Source: Sphingobacterium sp. | Lineage (GTDB): Bacteria > Bacteroidota > Bacteroidia > Sphingobacteriales > Sphingobacteriaceae | NCBI GenBank assembly: GCA_031277685.1 | Contig: JAITLV010000190.1 | Span: forward strand, 1-36,412 | Direction: 5' to 3' | DNA length: 36,412 bases | Part shown: piece by piece, positions 18,034-26,264 of the stretch | Position numbering within the stretch: position 1 is the stretch's first letter | Layout of the letters: every line of letters begins with the position of its first letter | The notes under the pieces: generated by a model | What the model saw: only the letters and a program-made list of their open reading frames with translations | Databases searched by the model: none | Told to the model about the DNA's origin: nothing | Made by a program: the position numbers and the translations under genes

Positions 18034-20304
18034 GTGAAAGTGAACATATTAAGAAAACAAGTACGACTATTTTTAATACTTTTAATACCGCTGATAAATA
18101 GCTGTGGTGCCAATGAACTTGATATTGTCTCAGATAAAAAAGCGATGGCTGAAATTGTTATGCCAATGGCACCTTCTTCTCTCGAAAGGAAGTCGGCTCT
18201 GGTGTTGCAAGATTATATAAGGCGGATTACGGGAGTGACTTTAGATATTCTTTCAGGGCCGTCCAATACCAAAAAGCATGTGTTTTTTGTTGGAAATAGT
18301 CTCCTTGCCGATGGAAAGAAAAAGGCAAGTGCTCTTTCGAATGAAGGTTTTGAGATTATCGTTCGAGGGGACCATATCTATTTGACTGGAGGAGCCGGTA
18401 AGGGCTTGCTGTATGGTGTCTACGAATTAATCGAGAAGCAGTTTGGTGCGCGTAAATATGATCAAGGTCCAGCGTTGATTTACCGACGGGCCAACCTGAC
18501 GCTTCCAAAAGATTTATTCCTGCGTTATGCACCGCCTTTGCGGTATCGTGAATCTTATTATCCGCCATCTACAGATGGGGAGTATCTCGATTGGCATCAC
18601 CTTCATCGATTTGAAGATTTGTGGGGACTTTGGGGACATTCTTTTTTTAAAATCATTCCACCCGAAGTTTATTTCAAAGCGCATCCCGAATATTTTTCAT
18701 TGACCAATGGTAAGCGCCAGGCGAGTCAATTATGTCTGACAAATCCGGAGGTCCAAAAGATCGCGATAGCCTATTTTCGGGCGGCAATTGCTGATAATCC
18801 GGATGCACAATACTGGTCGATTGCACCGATGGATGGTCGTGGGCATTGTACCTGTGATCGCTGTGCCAAAGTAGATGCGGAAGAAGGAGGGCCACAAGGT
18901 TCGCTGATTCGCTTTGTCAATGCGGTGGCCGCACATTTCCCGGAACAGCTATTCACCACATTGGCTTATGGTTACACGGCCGAAGCTCCCAAGCGGAGTA
19001 AACCTCGGGAGAACGTCTATGTGATGTTAAGTACAATCGATGTGACACGTCAACAAGGTATCGCTACGAACCCAACTGCGGCAGCATTTCGGAGACAATT
19101 GAAGCAATGGTCTCAGCTGTCACCAAATATTTTCGTTTGGGACTATACGACCCAGTTTACAGCATACCTCAGTCCTTTCCCCATGTATGATCAATATCGC
19201 GACAATATTGCCTATATGTATCGTAATGGGGTTAAAGGAATCTTTGAACATGGAAGTGGCGCAACATTGGGTGATATGTCGGCCTTTGCAAGTTATATGC
19301 AGGCGAAAAGCCTGTGGGATCCAATGATGGATCAGGATCAGGTTGCAGCGGACTTTTTGAACGGATATTATGGTGAAGCGGCGTCTTCCGTAAAGGACTA
19401 TATGAAGCAATTAATAGCCGCCAGACAATCAAACAATACGATACTGGACATTTATGGTAACCCGATCAGTGCTCGGCAGGGATATTTAAATGAGCATGAT
19501 ATCACTCGATATAAGCAGATTCTGGAAGAAGCGAAAAAAAAAGTTATCCATCAGCCTGAGTTTTTGACTAGGATAAATACCTTAGGTCTGGGGCTGGAAT
19601 ATGCTGCTCTGGAGCAGGCAAAGAGCTATGGGGTACATCCATTGGGTTTTTTACAACAGCTAGCTGAAGGAAAATTGGGCGTTGCTCCCCATTGGGCGGC
19701 GCGCGTTGATCGTTTTCTTGAGAATGCGCTTAAAGCCGGTGGGCGGGAGCTGGCGGAGGTAAATGGAAGTCTCGAAGAATATCGGAATCAATGGTTACGG
19801 ATTATGAGTAGACCTTATAAAACGTCTTTATTATTAGGGCAGATTCCCACTTTTAGGCCAGTTTATTTGGCCGATTATCCTGCTAACGGGGATCATACGC
19901 TCTCCGATGGGCTGTTAGGTGATACAGACTATAGTTACAATTGGTTATTATTTAATGGTGGCAATGTGGAAATTATTTTTCCTCTTCAACAAGAACAGAT
20001 AGCTTCTCGTGTCCAATTGAATTTTTTATTGGACCCGGCTCACTACCTCTTTTTACCCAATAAAATACAGGTGGAGGGATCGGAAGACGGGAGAGTGTAT
20101 ACTTCTATTGGAATGCAACAGCTCAGTGACTATGTTCCGGTTGAGAGGGGAGCGGTGGTACATCCTATTTCGGTTGAAATACAACAACGAAAAATACGCT
20201 ATCTGCGTATTGCGATAAGTTTTTCGGATGAACTTCCGGATTGGTTTGATGGGGGGCGTCATCGTAAGCCATTGGTGGCGATAGATGAGATCAGGTTAGA
20301 ATGA
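18034..20304 (+). CDS. DUF4838 lipoprotein with GH20-like N-terminus, possible glycan hydrolase
   Basis: About 756 residues if translation starts at GTG 18034; the frame also extends upstream to 17962, but the later start gives a proper lipoprotein signal (RLFLILLIPLINSC, Cys24). Residues 40-130 resemble the accessory domain seen before family-20-type hydrolases (KSALVLQDYIRRITG). The core matches DUF4838, including the cysteine motif HCTCDRC (C272, C274, C277), and the C-terminal 130 residues look like a beta-sandwich carbohydrate-binding (F5/8-type) module. Being attached to a membrane and encoded last in the operon, it may trim or bind the exported polymer, much as synthase systems often include a hydrolase. 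Enzyme activity is not proven for DUF4838. Confidence 0.8.
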   Translation: MKVNILRKQVRLFLILLIPLINSCGANELDIVSDKKAMAEIVMPMAPSSLERKSALVLQDYIRRITGVTLDILSGPSNTKKHVFFVGNSLLADGKKKASALSNEGFEIIVRGDHIYLTGGAGKGLLYGVYELIEKQFGARKYDQGPALIYRRANLTLPKDLFLRYAPPLRYRESYYPPSTDGEYLDWHHLHRFEDLWGLWGHSFFKIIPPEVYFKAHPEYFSLTNGKRQASQLCLTNPEVQKIAIAYFRAAIADNPDAQYWSIAPMDGRGHCTCDRCAKVDAEEGGPQGSLIRFVNAVAAHFPEQLFTTLAYGYTAEAPKRSKPRENVYVMLSTIDVTRQQGIATNPTAAAFRRQLKQWSQLSPNIFVWDYTTQFTAYLSPFPMYDQYRDNIAYMYRNGVKGIFEHGSGATLGDMSAFASYMQAKSLWDPMMDQDQVAADFLNGYYGEAASSVKDYMKQLIAARQSNNTILDIYGNPISARQGYLNEHDITRYKQILEEAKKKVIHQPEFLTRINTLGLGLEYAALEQAKSYGVHPLGFLQQLAEGKLGVAPHWAARVDRFLENALKAGGRELAEVNGSLEEYRNQWLRIMSRPYKTSLLLGQIPTFRPVYLADYPANGDHTLSDGLLGDTDYSYNWLLFNGGNVEIIFPLQQEQIASRVQLNFLLDPAHYLFLPNKIQVEGSEDGRVYTSIGMQQLSDYVPVERGAVVHPISVEIQQRKIRYLRIAISFSDELPDWFDGGRHRKPLVAIDEIRLE

Positions 20305-20344
20305 AAGAAATGAGACTGATTACTTTAGTACGTTATTTATCGTG

Positions 20345-20479
20345 ATGAAATGTATAGAGTCTTGGCTTGAAGCCTGCTCAAGAGGTCGACAATTAGGGAC
20401 GAGTTCTATGCTGGATAGTTTTATTTGGCTGTGTCTTTATTTGTTGATATTAAAGGTGTTACAGAATTGGCAAAAATAA
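20345..20479 (+). CDS. possible 44-residue single-helix membrane peptide at the operon end
   Basis: An ATG at 20345 opens 44 codons ending with TAA at 20477-20479, three bases before a strong hairpin. The peptide has a polar N-terminal half (MKCIESWLEACSRGRQLG) and one hydrophobic helix (FIWLCLYLLILKVL) closed by NWQK. Position just before the hairpin and the membrane-like composition support a real small gene, but no homologue is known to me and chance is quite possible. Another 14-codon frame starts at 20301 and is probably noise. Confidence 0.35.
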   Translation: MKCIESWLEACSRGRQLGTSSMLDSFIWLCLYLLILKVLQNWQK

Positions 20480-20481
20480 AT

Positions 20482-20501
20482 GGGGCGAACGCCTTCGCCC
20501 C
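20482..20501. terminator. GC-rich hairpin ending the polysaccharide operon
   Basis: A perfect 8-bp stem, GGGGCGAA-CGCC-TTCGCCCC. The + strand side lacks a T-run (ATTATATCC follows), while the minus side has ATTTATTTTT, so termination may work in either direction. It is the only strong hairpin after the last large + strand gene. Confidence 0.6.
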
Positions 20502-20654
20502 ATTATATCCATTAATATTATCAAGTCGAACGCAAAAAAAATGACTTGACGGGCTAAAAGTAAAAAAATAATATGAAACTTACGATGTGAAAATTTTCCG
20601 TAATCTAATAAAATTGTAAAAAGTAGATGGGGAGCTACAGTATTTTTATAAAAA

Positions 20655-20682
20655 AAGCGGCTTGATATTCATCAAGCCGCTT
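20655..20682 (-). terminator. rho-independent terminator of the minus-strand lipoprotein gene
   Basis: A perfect 12-bp stem, AAGCGGCTTGAT-ATTC-ATCAAGCCGCTT. Read on the minus strand the stem is followed by a run of seven T, so it ends transcripts from the minus-strand peptide/lipoprotein cassette. The rest of the gap 20305-20901 holds no gene beyond the small ORF noted. Confidence 0.85.
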
Positions 20683-20901
20683 CGTAAAAGGTATTGCTGT
20701 ATTAGCGCAAATTAATTTGTCCGAATTCTAGGTACACAAGAGACTCTATACTTATGAGACAAATGTCCAAGTGGTATTTACTCACACCAAGACTTTCTTG
20801 CTAATTGTGTAATATTGGTATACATGCATTATCTAGCGTATTCAGTTGCTTTCGATTTAAACAATGCAAGATATCCAAATAGCTTTCATTTGTTTCCTGA
20901 A

Positions 20902-22788
20902 TTATAAAGTTGGCATTGGGTTATAACCCGCTGCACTTCCATTCCAGCTGGCATTACGTGTACAACGTACGTTCATAAAGTCTGAGGCGATTACACCCAA
21001 ACCTAAAGCGTCTATATTTAATAGGCCGGCGGATTCGGTTCCATGAGGTACTTTTGTTAACCCTGCTAGTCCTCCGTTTTCAGTACTGCCAATATAACTA
21101 ATTGCACCTACGGAGGCGACGCCGCTTACGCCTTGTAGTAAGCTAAGTAACGGGTCTCCTGTTAGGAGTTGGTTACTTGACCAAATAGAAGCTGATCTTC
21201 CTCTCGTATCCACGCCAAGACCCAGTGCATTTTTGTAATTAAAATCAAGAGTGACTAAACCCGTTAAAATAGTGACAGCTTTCCCTGACCCGTTATAATA
21301 GAAGCGTAGCTTTTGGGTAGCTGCTGGGTAAACAGAGCTTTGAACGCCTGAGCTAGCAGTATATTCGATGTAATTGGGATTGGTTGCAAAAGTTGCTCCG
21401 GGTGTTCCGTTGTCGTAGATTAAATTTACTATGCCGCCCAGTAAATTCGATACCACCCCTTGATATGAAGTGATTTGTCCAATTTCTGCAGAAGTAGGTG
21501 TTTTCCATAAACCTGCAGGATAAACCAATGCACAAGGATCTTTTTGCAAAGCGGCATTGGTTTTTGCAAGAGTGAGTGGAAGGTGACCTTTGAATGAGAA
21601 GAAACTTTCGCTAGCAGTAGGTTGATTCGGGTTAGTATGATAAAAGCGATATGGTGTAGTATTCAAAGCCCCACCTGTACGGTAATACAGATTTGATCTT
21701 GCCCACTGTACAGTATTTCCTCCTACTGTTCCGTAATTAAGTGCTGACTCTGCTAGGCCCACTAAAAGACGTTGATTTTTACCACCTAAAGGCGTAATTT
21801 TGATATTCTGATTTGACAGGGATGTGCCAAAATTACGGGTAGAGCCGTCGTCAACTTTGATTTTAAGTTGAGATATTTGCGCATTGACCGTTAATTCAGA
21901 TTGTTCTGCTGTTTTAAAGGTCGCAACTTTTTGATACGCATCAGTTCCTACTGGAGAAAGATCGGTGAAATTTGCTTGAGTCAGGTTAAGATTTGATACG
22001 TTTGTCAACGATAGATTTCCGGTGCTAAAATCGATGGTTTTTGTTTTAATACCATTAGGGCAACTTACCGCTATTGTTGGGTTTGTGGTCATCGGTGCAA
22101 ACATACCTAATGTATTTACTTCGACCGTGACAGTTGAAAATATGCGGTTAAAAGTGATGTTTAACGGAACGGAATTGTTGTTGATGACTAAATCTGCTGT
22201 GCTGGAAGCAATAAGCACATCCTTGGTTAAGTCTAATGTCGTGGTAGTAGGTACCGTAGTTGCTGTTGCACCAATTGGTAATGCATCAGTATTGTTGTAC
22301 GAGACTGCTAACCATTTGTACGAACCATTCTGTAAATCAATAGTACCCACTGCTCCAGCAGTCAATGGCACTGATTTGACAAAAGAATAGCTGTTGTCAG
22401 GATTTTTCTTATAAAAGTAGAGACTATACGTTGTTGTTGTAGCTAAAGCAGTAGTTGCTGCGCGTAATCCAGATGAAGCTTTCAAGCCGGATGAAGCAGA
22501 GGAGCTATTTGTAACCCCAACGATAGCGTCAAATTCGTCCCCTTCTACCAATTTAAGTAAATTTTCACTGGCCTTGGTACTGTTTGTATTGCTCGCTTTA
22601 GTTGAAATGTTCTCTGTATTTTCGTTGAGTCCTGCAATGCGCACAATTACTTGATTTTTGCCATCTGGAGCAATTTCCTCGGTGGGATTGTTATTTTTGC
22701 TACAGCTCGTTGTAACAGCCAATGTTCCTAAAGCCAAAAATGCAGCTAAAGCAAATTTATTTGCTAAATTATTGTTGATCTTTTTCAT
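20902..22788 (-). CDS. fimbrillin-like lipoprotein with C-terminal FISUMP-like domain
   Basis: 628 residues when started at the ATG whose A is at 22788 (MKKINNNLANK); the frame runs further upstream, but those residues overlap the short peptide gene. The lipoprotein signal ends at AVTTSCSK (Cys29). The N-terminal half is Thr/Ser/Ala rich with beta motifs (TYSLYFYKKN, NGSYKWLAVSY) like FimB/Mfa2-type fimbrial proteins of Bacteroidota. The C-terminal half has KDPCALVYPAGLWKTPTSAE and ends with MNVRCTRN, as in FISUMP (Fibrobacter major paralogous) domains. The + strand lipoprotein at 24516 has the same plan. It begins 4 bases after the peptide gene, so both are co-translated. Likely a surface or fimbria-related lipoprotein; ligand unknown. 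Confidence 0.8.
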   Translation of the reverse strand: MKKINNNLANKFALAAFLALGTLAVTTSCSKNNNPTEEIAPDGKNQVIVRIAGLNENTENISTKASNTNSTKASENLLKLVEGDEFDAIVGVTNSSSASSGLKASSGLRAATTALATTTTYSLYFYKKNPDNSYSFVKSVPLTAGAVGTIDLQNGSYKWLAVSYNNTDALPIGATATTVPTTTTLDLTKDVLIASSTADLVINNNSVPLNITFNRIFSTVTVEVNTLGMFAPMTTNPTIAVSCPNGIKTKTIDFSTGNLSLTNVSNLNLTQANFTDLSPVGTDAYQKVATFKTAEQSELTVNAQISQLKIKVDDGSTRNFGTSLSNQNIKITPLGGKNQRLLVGLAESALNYGTVGGNTVQWARSNLYYRTGGALNTTPYRFYHTNPNQPTASESFFSFKGHLPLTLAKTNAALQKDPCALVYPAGLWKTPTSAEIGQITSYQGVVSNLLGGIVNLIYDNGTPGATFATNPNYIEYTASSGVQSSVYPAATQKLRFYYNGSGKAVTILTGLVTLDFNYKNALGLGVDTRGRSASIWSSNQLLTGDPLLSLLQGVSGVASVGAISYIGSTENGGLAGLTKVPHGTESAGLLNIDALGLGVIASDFMNVRCTRNASWNGSAAGYNPMPTL

Positions 22789-22792
22789 AATG

Positions 22793-22963
22793 TTAAAAGC
22801 TACTATTGTCCCAACCTTGGCCACCGTCGGCATCTTCAACGTTTGTCGCTGAAGGACTAGAAGAATTTGTTGTTCCTGAGCCTGCAGCAATGCCTTGCTC
22901 CAGCTCTACTACGTGCTCCTTGATGGACGGAGCAACGTACATTTTTTTTGCGTTCTTATTCAT
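22793..22963 (-). CDS. short peptide with YxAP-x6-VELEQGIAAGS motif (copy 1)
   Basis: 56 residues from the internal ATG at 22963 (MNKNAKKMYVAPS). The motif VELEQGIAAGS occupies residues 19-29, after a Y-x-A-P box at 9-12. The rest is a polar tail rich in Ser, Asn, Asp and Gly, with Trp near the end (GQGWDNSSF). There is no classical signal peptide. A second peptide at 24300 has the identical 11-residue motif encoded by mostly different codons, which shows selection on the protein. Both sit directly upstream of a fimbrillin/FISUMP-like lipoprotein. The AAGS end of the motif somewhat recalls double-glycine leader cleavage sites, but no C39 peptidase or exporter is nearby. Function unknown. Confidence 0.75.
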   Translation of the reverse strand: MNKNAKKMYVAPSIKEHVVELEQGIAAGSGTTNSSSPSATNVEDADGGQGWDNSSF

Positions 22964-24299
22964 GATAATATTATTTGGATAATCCACGCCGTTGCCAGCG
23001 CGGGGTTTAAATTTAATGGACAATTTTAACCCGTTTTCATGTTTAAAAATACGTTGCAATTAACAGCTTTGCCTTTGCGTATAGACAAGTAACGCTGTAC
23101 TTACGAACGTAATTTTAGATTTTTATGTCTGTTTGTGTGTTTCTAATTTAATTGTTAATACTATATAATGTTGTCGGCTAGCAATACTTTTCCGAATTGA
23201 ATTGTAATATTACGACTTAATATCAACTTGTGCAAAAAAAAATTGTAAACTTTTTTTTCAACTGTATTAGTTCTTTAATAAAAGTAATTTCTCATTTGTG
23301 AAATATTATCCCTTTTTGTTGGTTTATTCACAGCTGATTGTATATACAAGCCGCTCTTTTCTTAATTTTTTTGGTTTCTATATGCGTTGTTTAACATAGC
23401 TTTAACAAGTTTGTTTAAATTTTGTTTTAGATGTTTTAAAATATTTTGAGGGTATTTATTATTTTATAATTAATATGTTTGAACAGTTATCTCTATTTCG
23501 TAGATTTTGTCTTTTTGATTATACAGTACATTGCTATTCTGTTGAAAGTGTTGTTTTGTTTTCAACATCGACTTTTCTTTTCTTTTTATACAAAATCATG
23601 TTTATTTCTGTTTTAATGTTTGTTTTTTTTATTTTAAGTTATTATATATTCTTTTGATTTGTTTTTATTGATTCCGTTGTTTTGATTTTAAAAAATAGTG
23701 CAAGTTGTTTTAATATTCCTTTTGTTTCTTATTAAGAAAGTTTCGTATGCAACTATTTTCTAGTACTTATAATTTTGGGTGTCTAGAAATCTGTCTGATT
23801 TTTTATAAAATAGTTCGTTTTTACGTTACGGACAGGTGAATTCGTACTTTCATCTGTAAATGAATAATAGTTGATTTGATTACAGCGCATTAATTGCCAT
23901 ACTGCTTATTGTTCTTTTTGAGATACTGTAGCGAGTTATCTCTCTCCATAATTGCCTAAATAATCTAATTATTGTTCCCGTACAGCATTAGCAAACCGAA
24001 GGCATTGGTTTCTTACTTACGATGTTCTGTTAGTGAGAATTCTGATTGATTTTTCATCGAAATGTCATCCAAGATGCTTGTTCCGATTCCTTTTGTAGAG
24101 ACTTCGCTACAGGAAAAGAAACATCTACCTAAAACTTACCTTGTCAAATAATTAATTATCTACTTTCGTGCAACTTCTGAAAATGAGGTGTCATATTACT
24201 TAATGTTAATCATTTCTTTATAAGGGTTTTGTGCCGGTATGGAGAATGATTTCTTCTAGTGAATCGCAAAAGCGCTTAGAACATTTTAAAATTATAAAA
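22964..24299. other. 1.3-kb AT-rich gap between two divergent cassettes
   Basis: A long, very AT-rich stretch with many T-runs and no convincing gene. A 60-codon frame at 23475-23657 encodes a Phe-rich string and is best explained by base composition. The gap must hold the promoters of both outward-facing cassettes. A candidate + strand promoter is listed separately. I found no tRNA, repeat array or invertible-element repeats by eye. Confidence 0.6.
24141..24168 (+). promoter_or_regulatory. candidate Bacteroidota-type promoter of the + strand cassette
   Basis: TTG at 24141-24143 and TACTTTCG at 24161-24168 are separated by 17 bases. This fits the Bacteroidota sigma pattern TTG-N17to20-TAnnTTTG with one mismatch. 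Transcription would begin near 24175 and leave a leader of about 125 bases before the peptide gene. Confidence 0.5.
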
Positions 24300-24488
24300 A
24301 TGAAAACGAACAAAGGAAACTTGGCTAAATTAAATGGCCGATTGTCTTATGAAGCTCCACGTGTGAGTGTGCAAACAGTAGAATTGGAACAAGGTATCGC
24401 AGCAGGTTCTGTTGACCCTTCGGCGAAACAACAATGGGGTGAGACAGAAACACAAACACATGGTGTAACGAACGATTATTGGGACTAA
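24300..24488 (+). CDS. short peptide with YxAP-x6-VELEQGIAAGS motif (copy 2)
   Basis: 62 residues from ATG 24300; the frame extends to 24231 but the internal start aligns with copy 1. The YEAP box (17-20) lies six residues before VELEQGIAAGS (27-37), the same spacing as in the minus-strand peptide. The tail is polar and ends with a Trp-Asp pair (NDYWD). Eight of the eleven motif codons differ between copies without changing any residue. The lipoprotein gene follows after 27 bases. It is probably a conserved small-peptide family tied to fimbrillin-like lipoproteins; no biochemical role can be assigned. Confidence 0.75.
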   Translation: MKTNKGNLAKLNGRLSYEAPRVSVQTVELEQGIAAGSVDPSAKQQWGETETQTHGVTNDYWD

Positions 24489-24515
24489 ATATATATATAA
24501 ACGAAATAGTTGATT

Positions 24516-26108
24516 ATGAAACAATATAATACTAAAACATTATTAGCTTTCTTGGCGGTGACAGCTTTATTTTTTTCTTCTTGTCAGAAAGAGAAGGAGG
24601 GAGATGATCTGTCTACAGGCAAAGCAACGGTTACAGTTAAAGTTAGCGGTATCGGAGCTGAAGATGATGCAAAGCCTTTAGCTCGTGCTGCCACTAGTGG
24701 TAAAGCAGCGTCGATTGCTGCGGTGCAACAGGTAACAGTGCCATTTGGTGAAGATCTTGTTGTAAGGGCTACATTGACGGAGGTTAAAGCTTCCGAAGGA
24801 ACGAGTCTCCGCGCTGCGACCAACAAAGCGGCCACAACCTCAACAGGACCTGGTCAGATCGTAGCTTTTAATGGTGATTATAAAATCTATATTTATAAAG
24901 AAGGAAGTTCGGCCTTAGAAAAAACAGTTGATGGCAAAGGTGCAGTGGCTAATAAATTTGAGCTAGCGCCCGGTAAATATAGATTCGTAGTGTCTGCTTA
25001 CGGAAGTCCTGCTGGAACTGGAGCTGATAAGGATCCATTATCAGTGGAGATTTTACAAACTGTAACCGCTGGTAACAACAATCTTGACGTTGTGCTTAAG
25101 CATAAATTGACTGAAGTTACCGTAAAATTTGATGCAGGTAGCGGCCGTACAATTAGCGCAATTAGTAACAGTACAGTTAAACCAAACTATAATTATTCAT
25201 TCGACGAGGCGACTGGATTAGTAACATTTGGAACTGAACTCGCAGCAAAAGGCTTTTCTTTCCCAACACAGGCAGCAGCACAGACGTGGACAAGCAGTCC
25301 AGTAATGATCGCTGTTGATAATTCAAATGGTACTGGCGAAGTAAAGCTGGCTAATGTAACGATCAATAGTAAACCTGGAAATGTGTCATTGACAGGATTG
25401 ACTTTGAGGAAGGGCGTACAATATGTATTGGAGTTGGATTTAGGTGCTAAACAAGGCTTTGAAATTGGTGGAGGTGTATGGTCTGATGGAAATTTAGATT
25501 ATGATTCATCGACAGGTGTATATAGTTTTGGGGCCAAGAACTCTCCGGGAAACTATTGGTTTCCAGGGCGTTTGTTGCCTAAGCGTTTGGATGGAACAAA
25601 TCAAGCCGCTGATGGTACGAACGGTGGGAACGGCGACCCTTGTTCTAAAGTTGCTCCTGCGGGAAGTTGGAAATTGCCCACAAGAGATCAATATCAGACG
25701 TTGATAACAAGAACAAGTCCAAAACAAGGTACGACACAAGGGCAGGATAACCCAAATGTAACTAATCCATGGTATTCTTCTAGATATGTCGATACGTATG
25801 ATGGCACAAATAGTACGGTCTTGGGAATGTTTTTTGGCGTGAATACAGATAACATACCTGTGGTGATGTCTGAAGCGCAAAGAAGCAAATACATATTTTT
25901 CCCTTATCAAGGTTATTATCCGAATGATAATACAGGTGCTTCAATAGGGAATCAGGGCGCTTATATGGCTACATCTAACCTGAAAGCTGACAATGGTTAT
26001 ATATCGTTTTTCCTTACAGGGAACAAAGGCGTGAGAGGTGACGGGGATGCTCAATTTAGAAGAGCTGATCTCACGGAGGCTGTCCAAATCCGTTGTGTGA
26101 AAAACTAA
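24516..26108 (+). CDS. fimbrillin-like lipoprotein with FISUMP-like C-terminal domain
   Basis: 530 residues from ATG 24516. Lipoprotein signal LLAFLAVTALFFSSCQK with Cys23. The N-terminal half has the beta-rich, Ala/Thr/Lys-rich composition of fimbrillin-like proteins (YKIYIYKEGSS, GKYRFVVSAYG, VVLKHKLTEVTVKF). The C-terminal half holds GDPCSKVAPAGSWKLPTRDQ and finishes with VQIRCVKN, matching the FISUMP layout of the minus-strand lipoprotein. It is encoded with the upstream short peptide and ends 38 bases before a strong terminator. Likely exposed at the outer membrane; role in adhesion or fibre assembly is inference. Confidence 0.8.
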   Translation: MKQYNTKTLLAFLAVTALFFSSCQKEKEGDDLSTGKATVTVKVSGIGAEDDAKPLARAATSGKAASIAAVQQVTVPFGEDLVVRATLTEVKASEGTSLRAATNKAATTSTGPGQIVAFNGDYKIYIYKEGSSALEKTVDGKGAVANKFELAPGKYRFVVSAYGSPAGTGADKDPLSVEILQTVTAGNNNLDVVLKHKLTEVTVKFDAGSGRTISAISNSTVKPNYNYSFDEATGLVTFGTELAAKGFSFPTQAAAQTWTSSPVMIAVDNSNGTGEVKLANVTINSKPGNVSLTGLTLRKGVQYVLELDLGAKQGFEIGGGVWSDGNLDYDSSTGVYSFGAKNSPGNYWFPGRLLPKRLDGTNQAADGTNGGNGDPCSKVAPAGSWKLPTRDQYQTLITRTSPKQGTTQGQDNPNVTNPWYSSRYVDTYDGTNSTVLGMFFGVNTDNIPVVMSEAQRSKYIFFPYQGYYPNDNTGASIGNQGAYMATSNLKADNGYISFFLTGNKGVRGDGDAQFRRADLTEAVQIRCVKN

Positions 26109-26146
26109 GAAAAAAAAATAATTTATTTGGATAATAGATTTAATGG

Positions 26147-26181
26147 AAACGCATTCTCCTCCTTGGAGAATGCGTTTTTTT
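26147..26181 (+). terminator. rho-independent terminator after the + strand lipoprotein cassette
   Basis: A 13-bp stem, AAACGCATTCTCC and GGAGAATGCGTTT, closes over a 5-base loop, and T continues to 26181. It isolates the cassette from the AraC-type regulator gene. Confidence 0.92.
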
Positions 26182-26264
26182 GTGTTCGGGATTTATTTAC
26201 TAAATTGCTCCCTGTCTAAGCATTATAAAATGTTATTTGGGTATTATTGCGGTAAATAATTATT

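Noticed and set aside
20623..20638. GTAG-N8-CTAC as a third operator copy
   Set aside because: It resembles the tandem palindromes near 27.9 kb but lacks the flanking T on the left, is single and lies between convergent gene ends; chance is more likely.
22022..22390. 122-residue + strand frame
   Set aside because: It is antisense to the minus-strand lipoprotein; its Val/Thr-rich look mirrors the repetitive Thr/Asn codons of that gene.
22793..22963. RiPP or bacteriocin precursor
   Set aside because: AAGS recalls a double-glycine leader site, but no modifying enzyme, C39 peptidase or dedicated transporter is encoded in the window, so this is kept only as a hypothesis.
23475..23657. 60-residue Phe-rich frame in the AT-rich gap
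   Set aside because: Composition follows the surrounding T-rich DNA, and there is no start context, neighbour link or recognisable pattern beyond hydrophobicity.
25506..25910. 134-residue minus-strand frame
   Set aside because: It is fully inside the + strand lipoprotein gene and shows no protein-like pattern.
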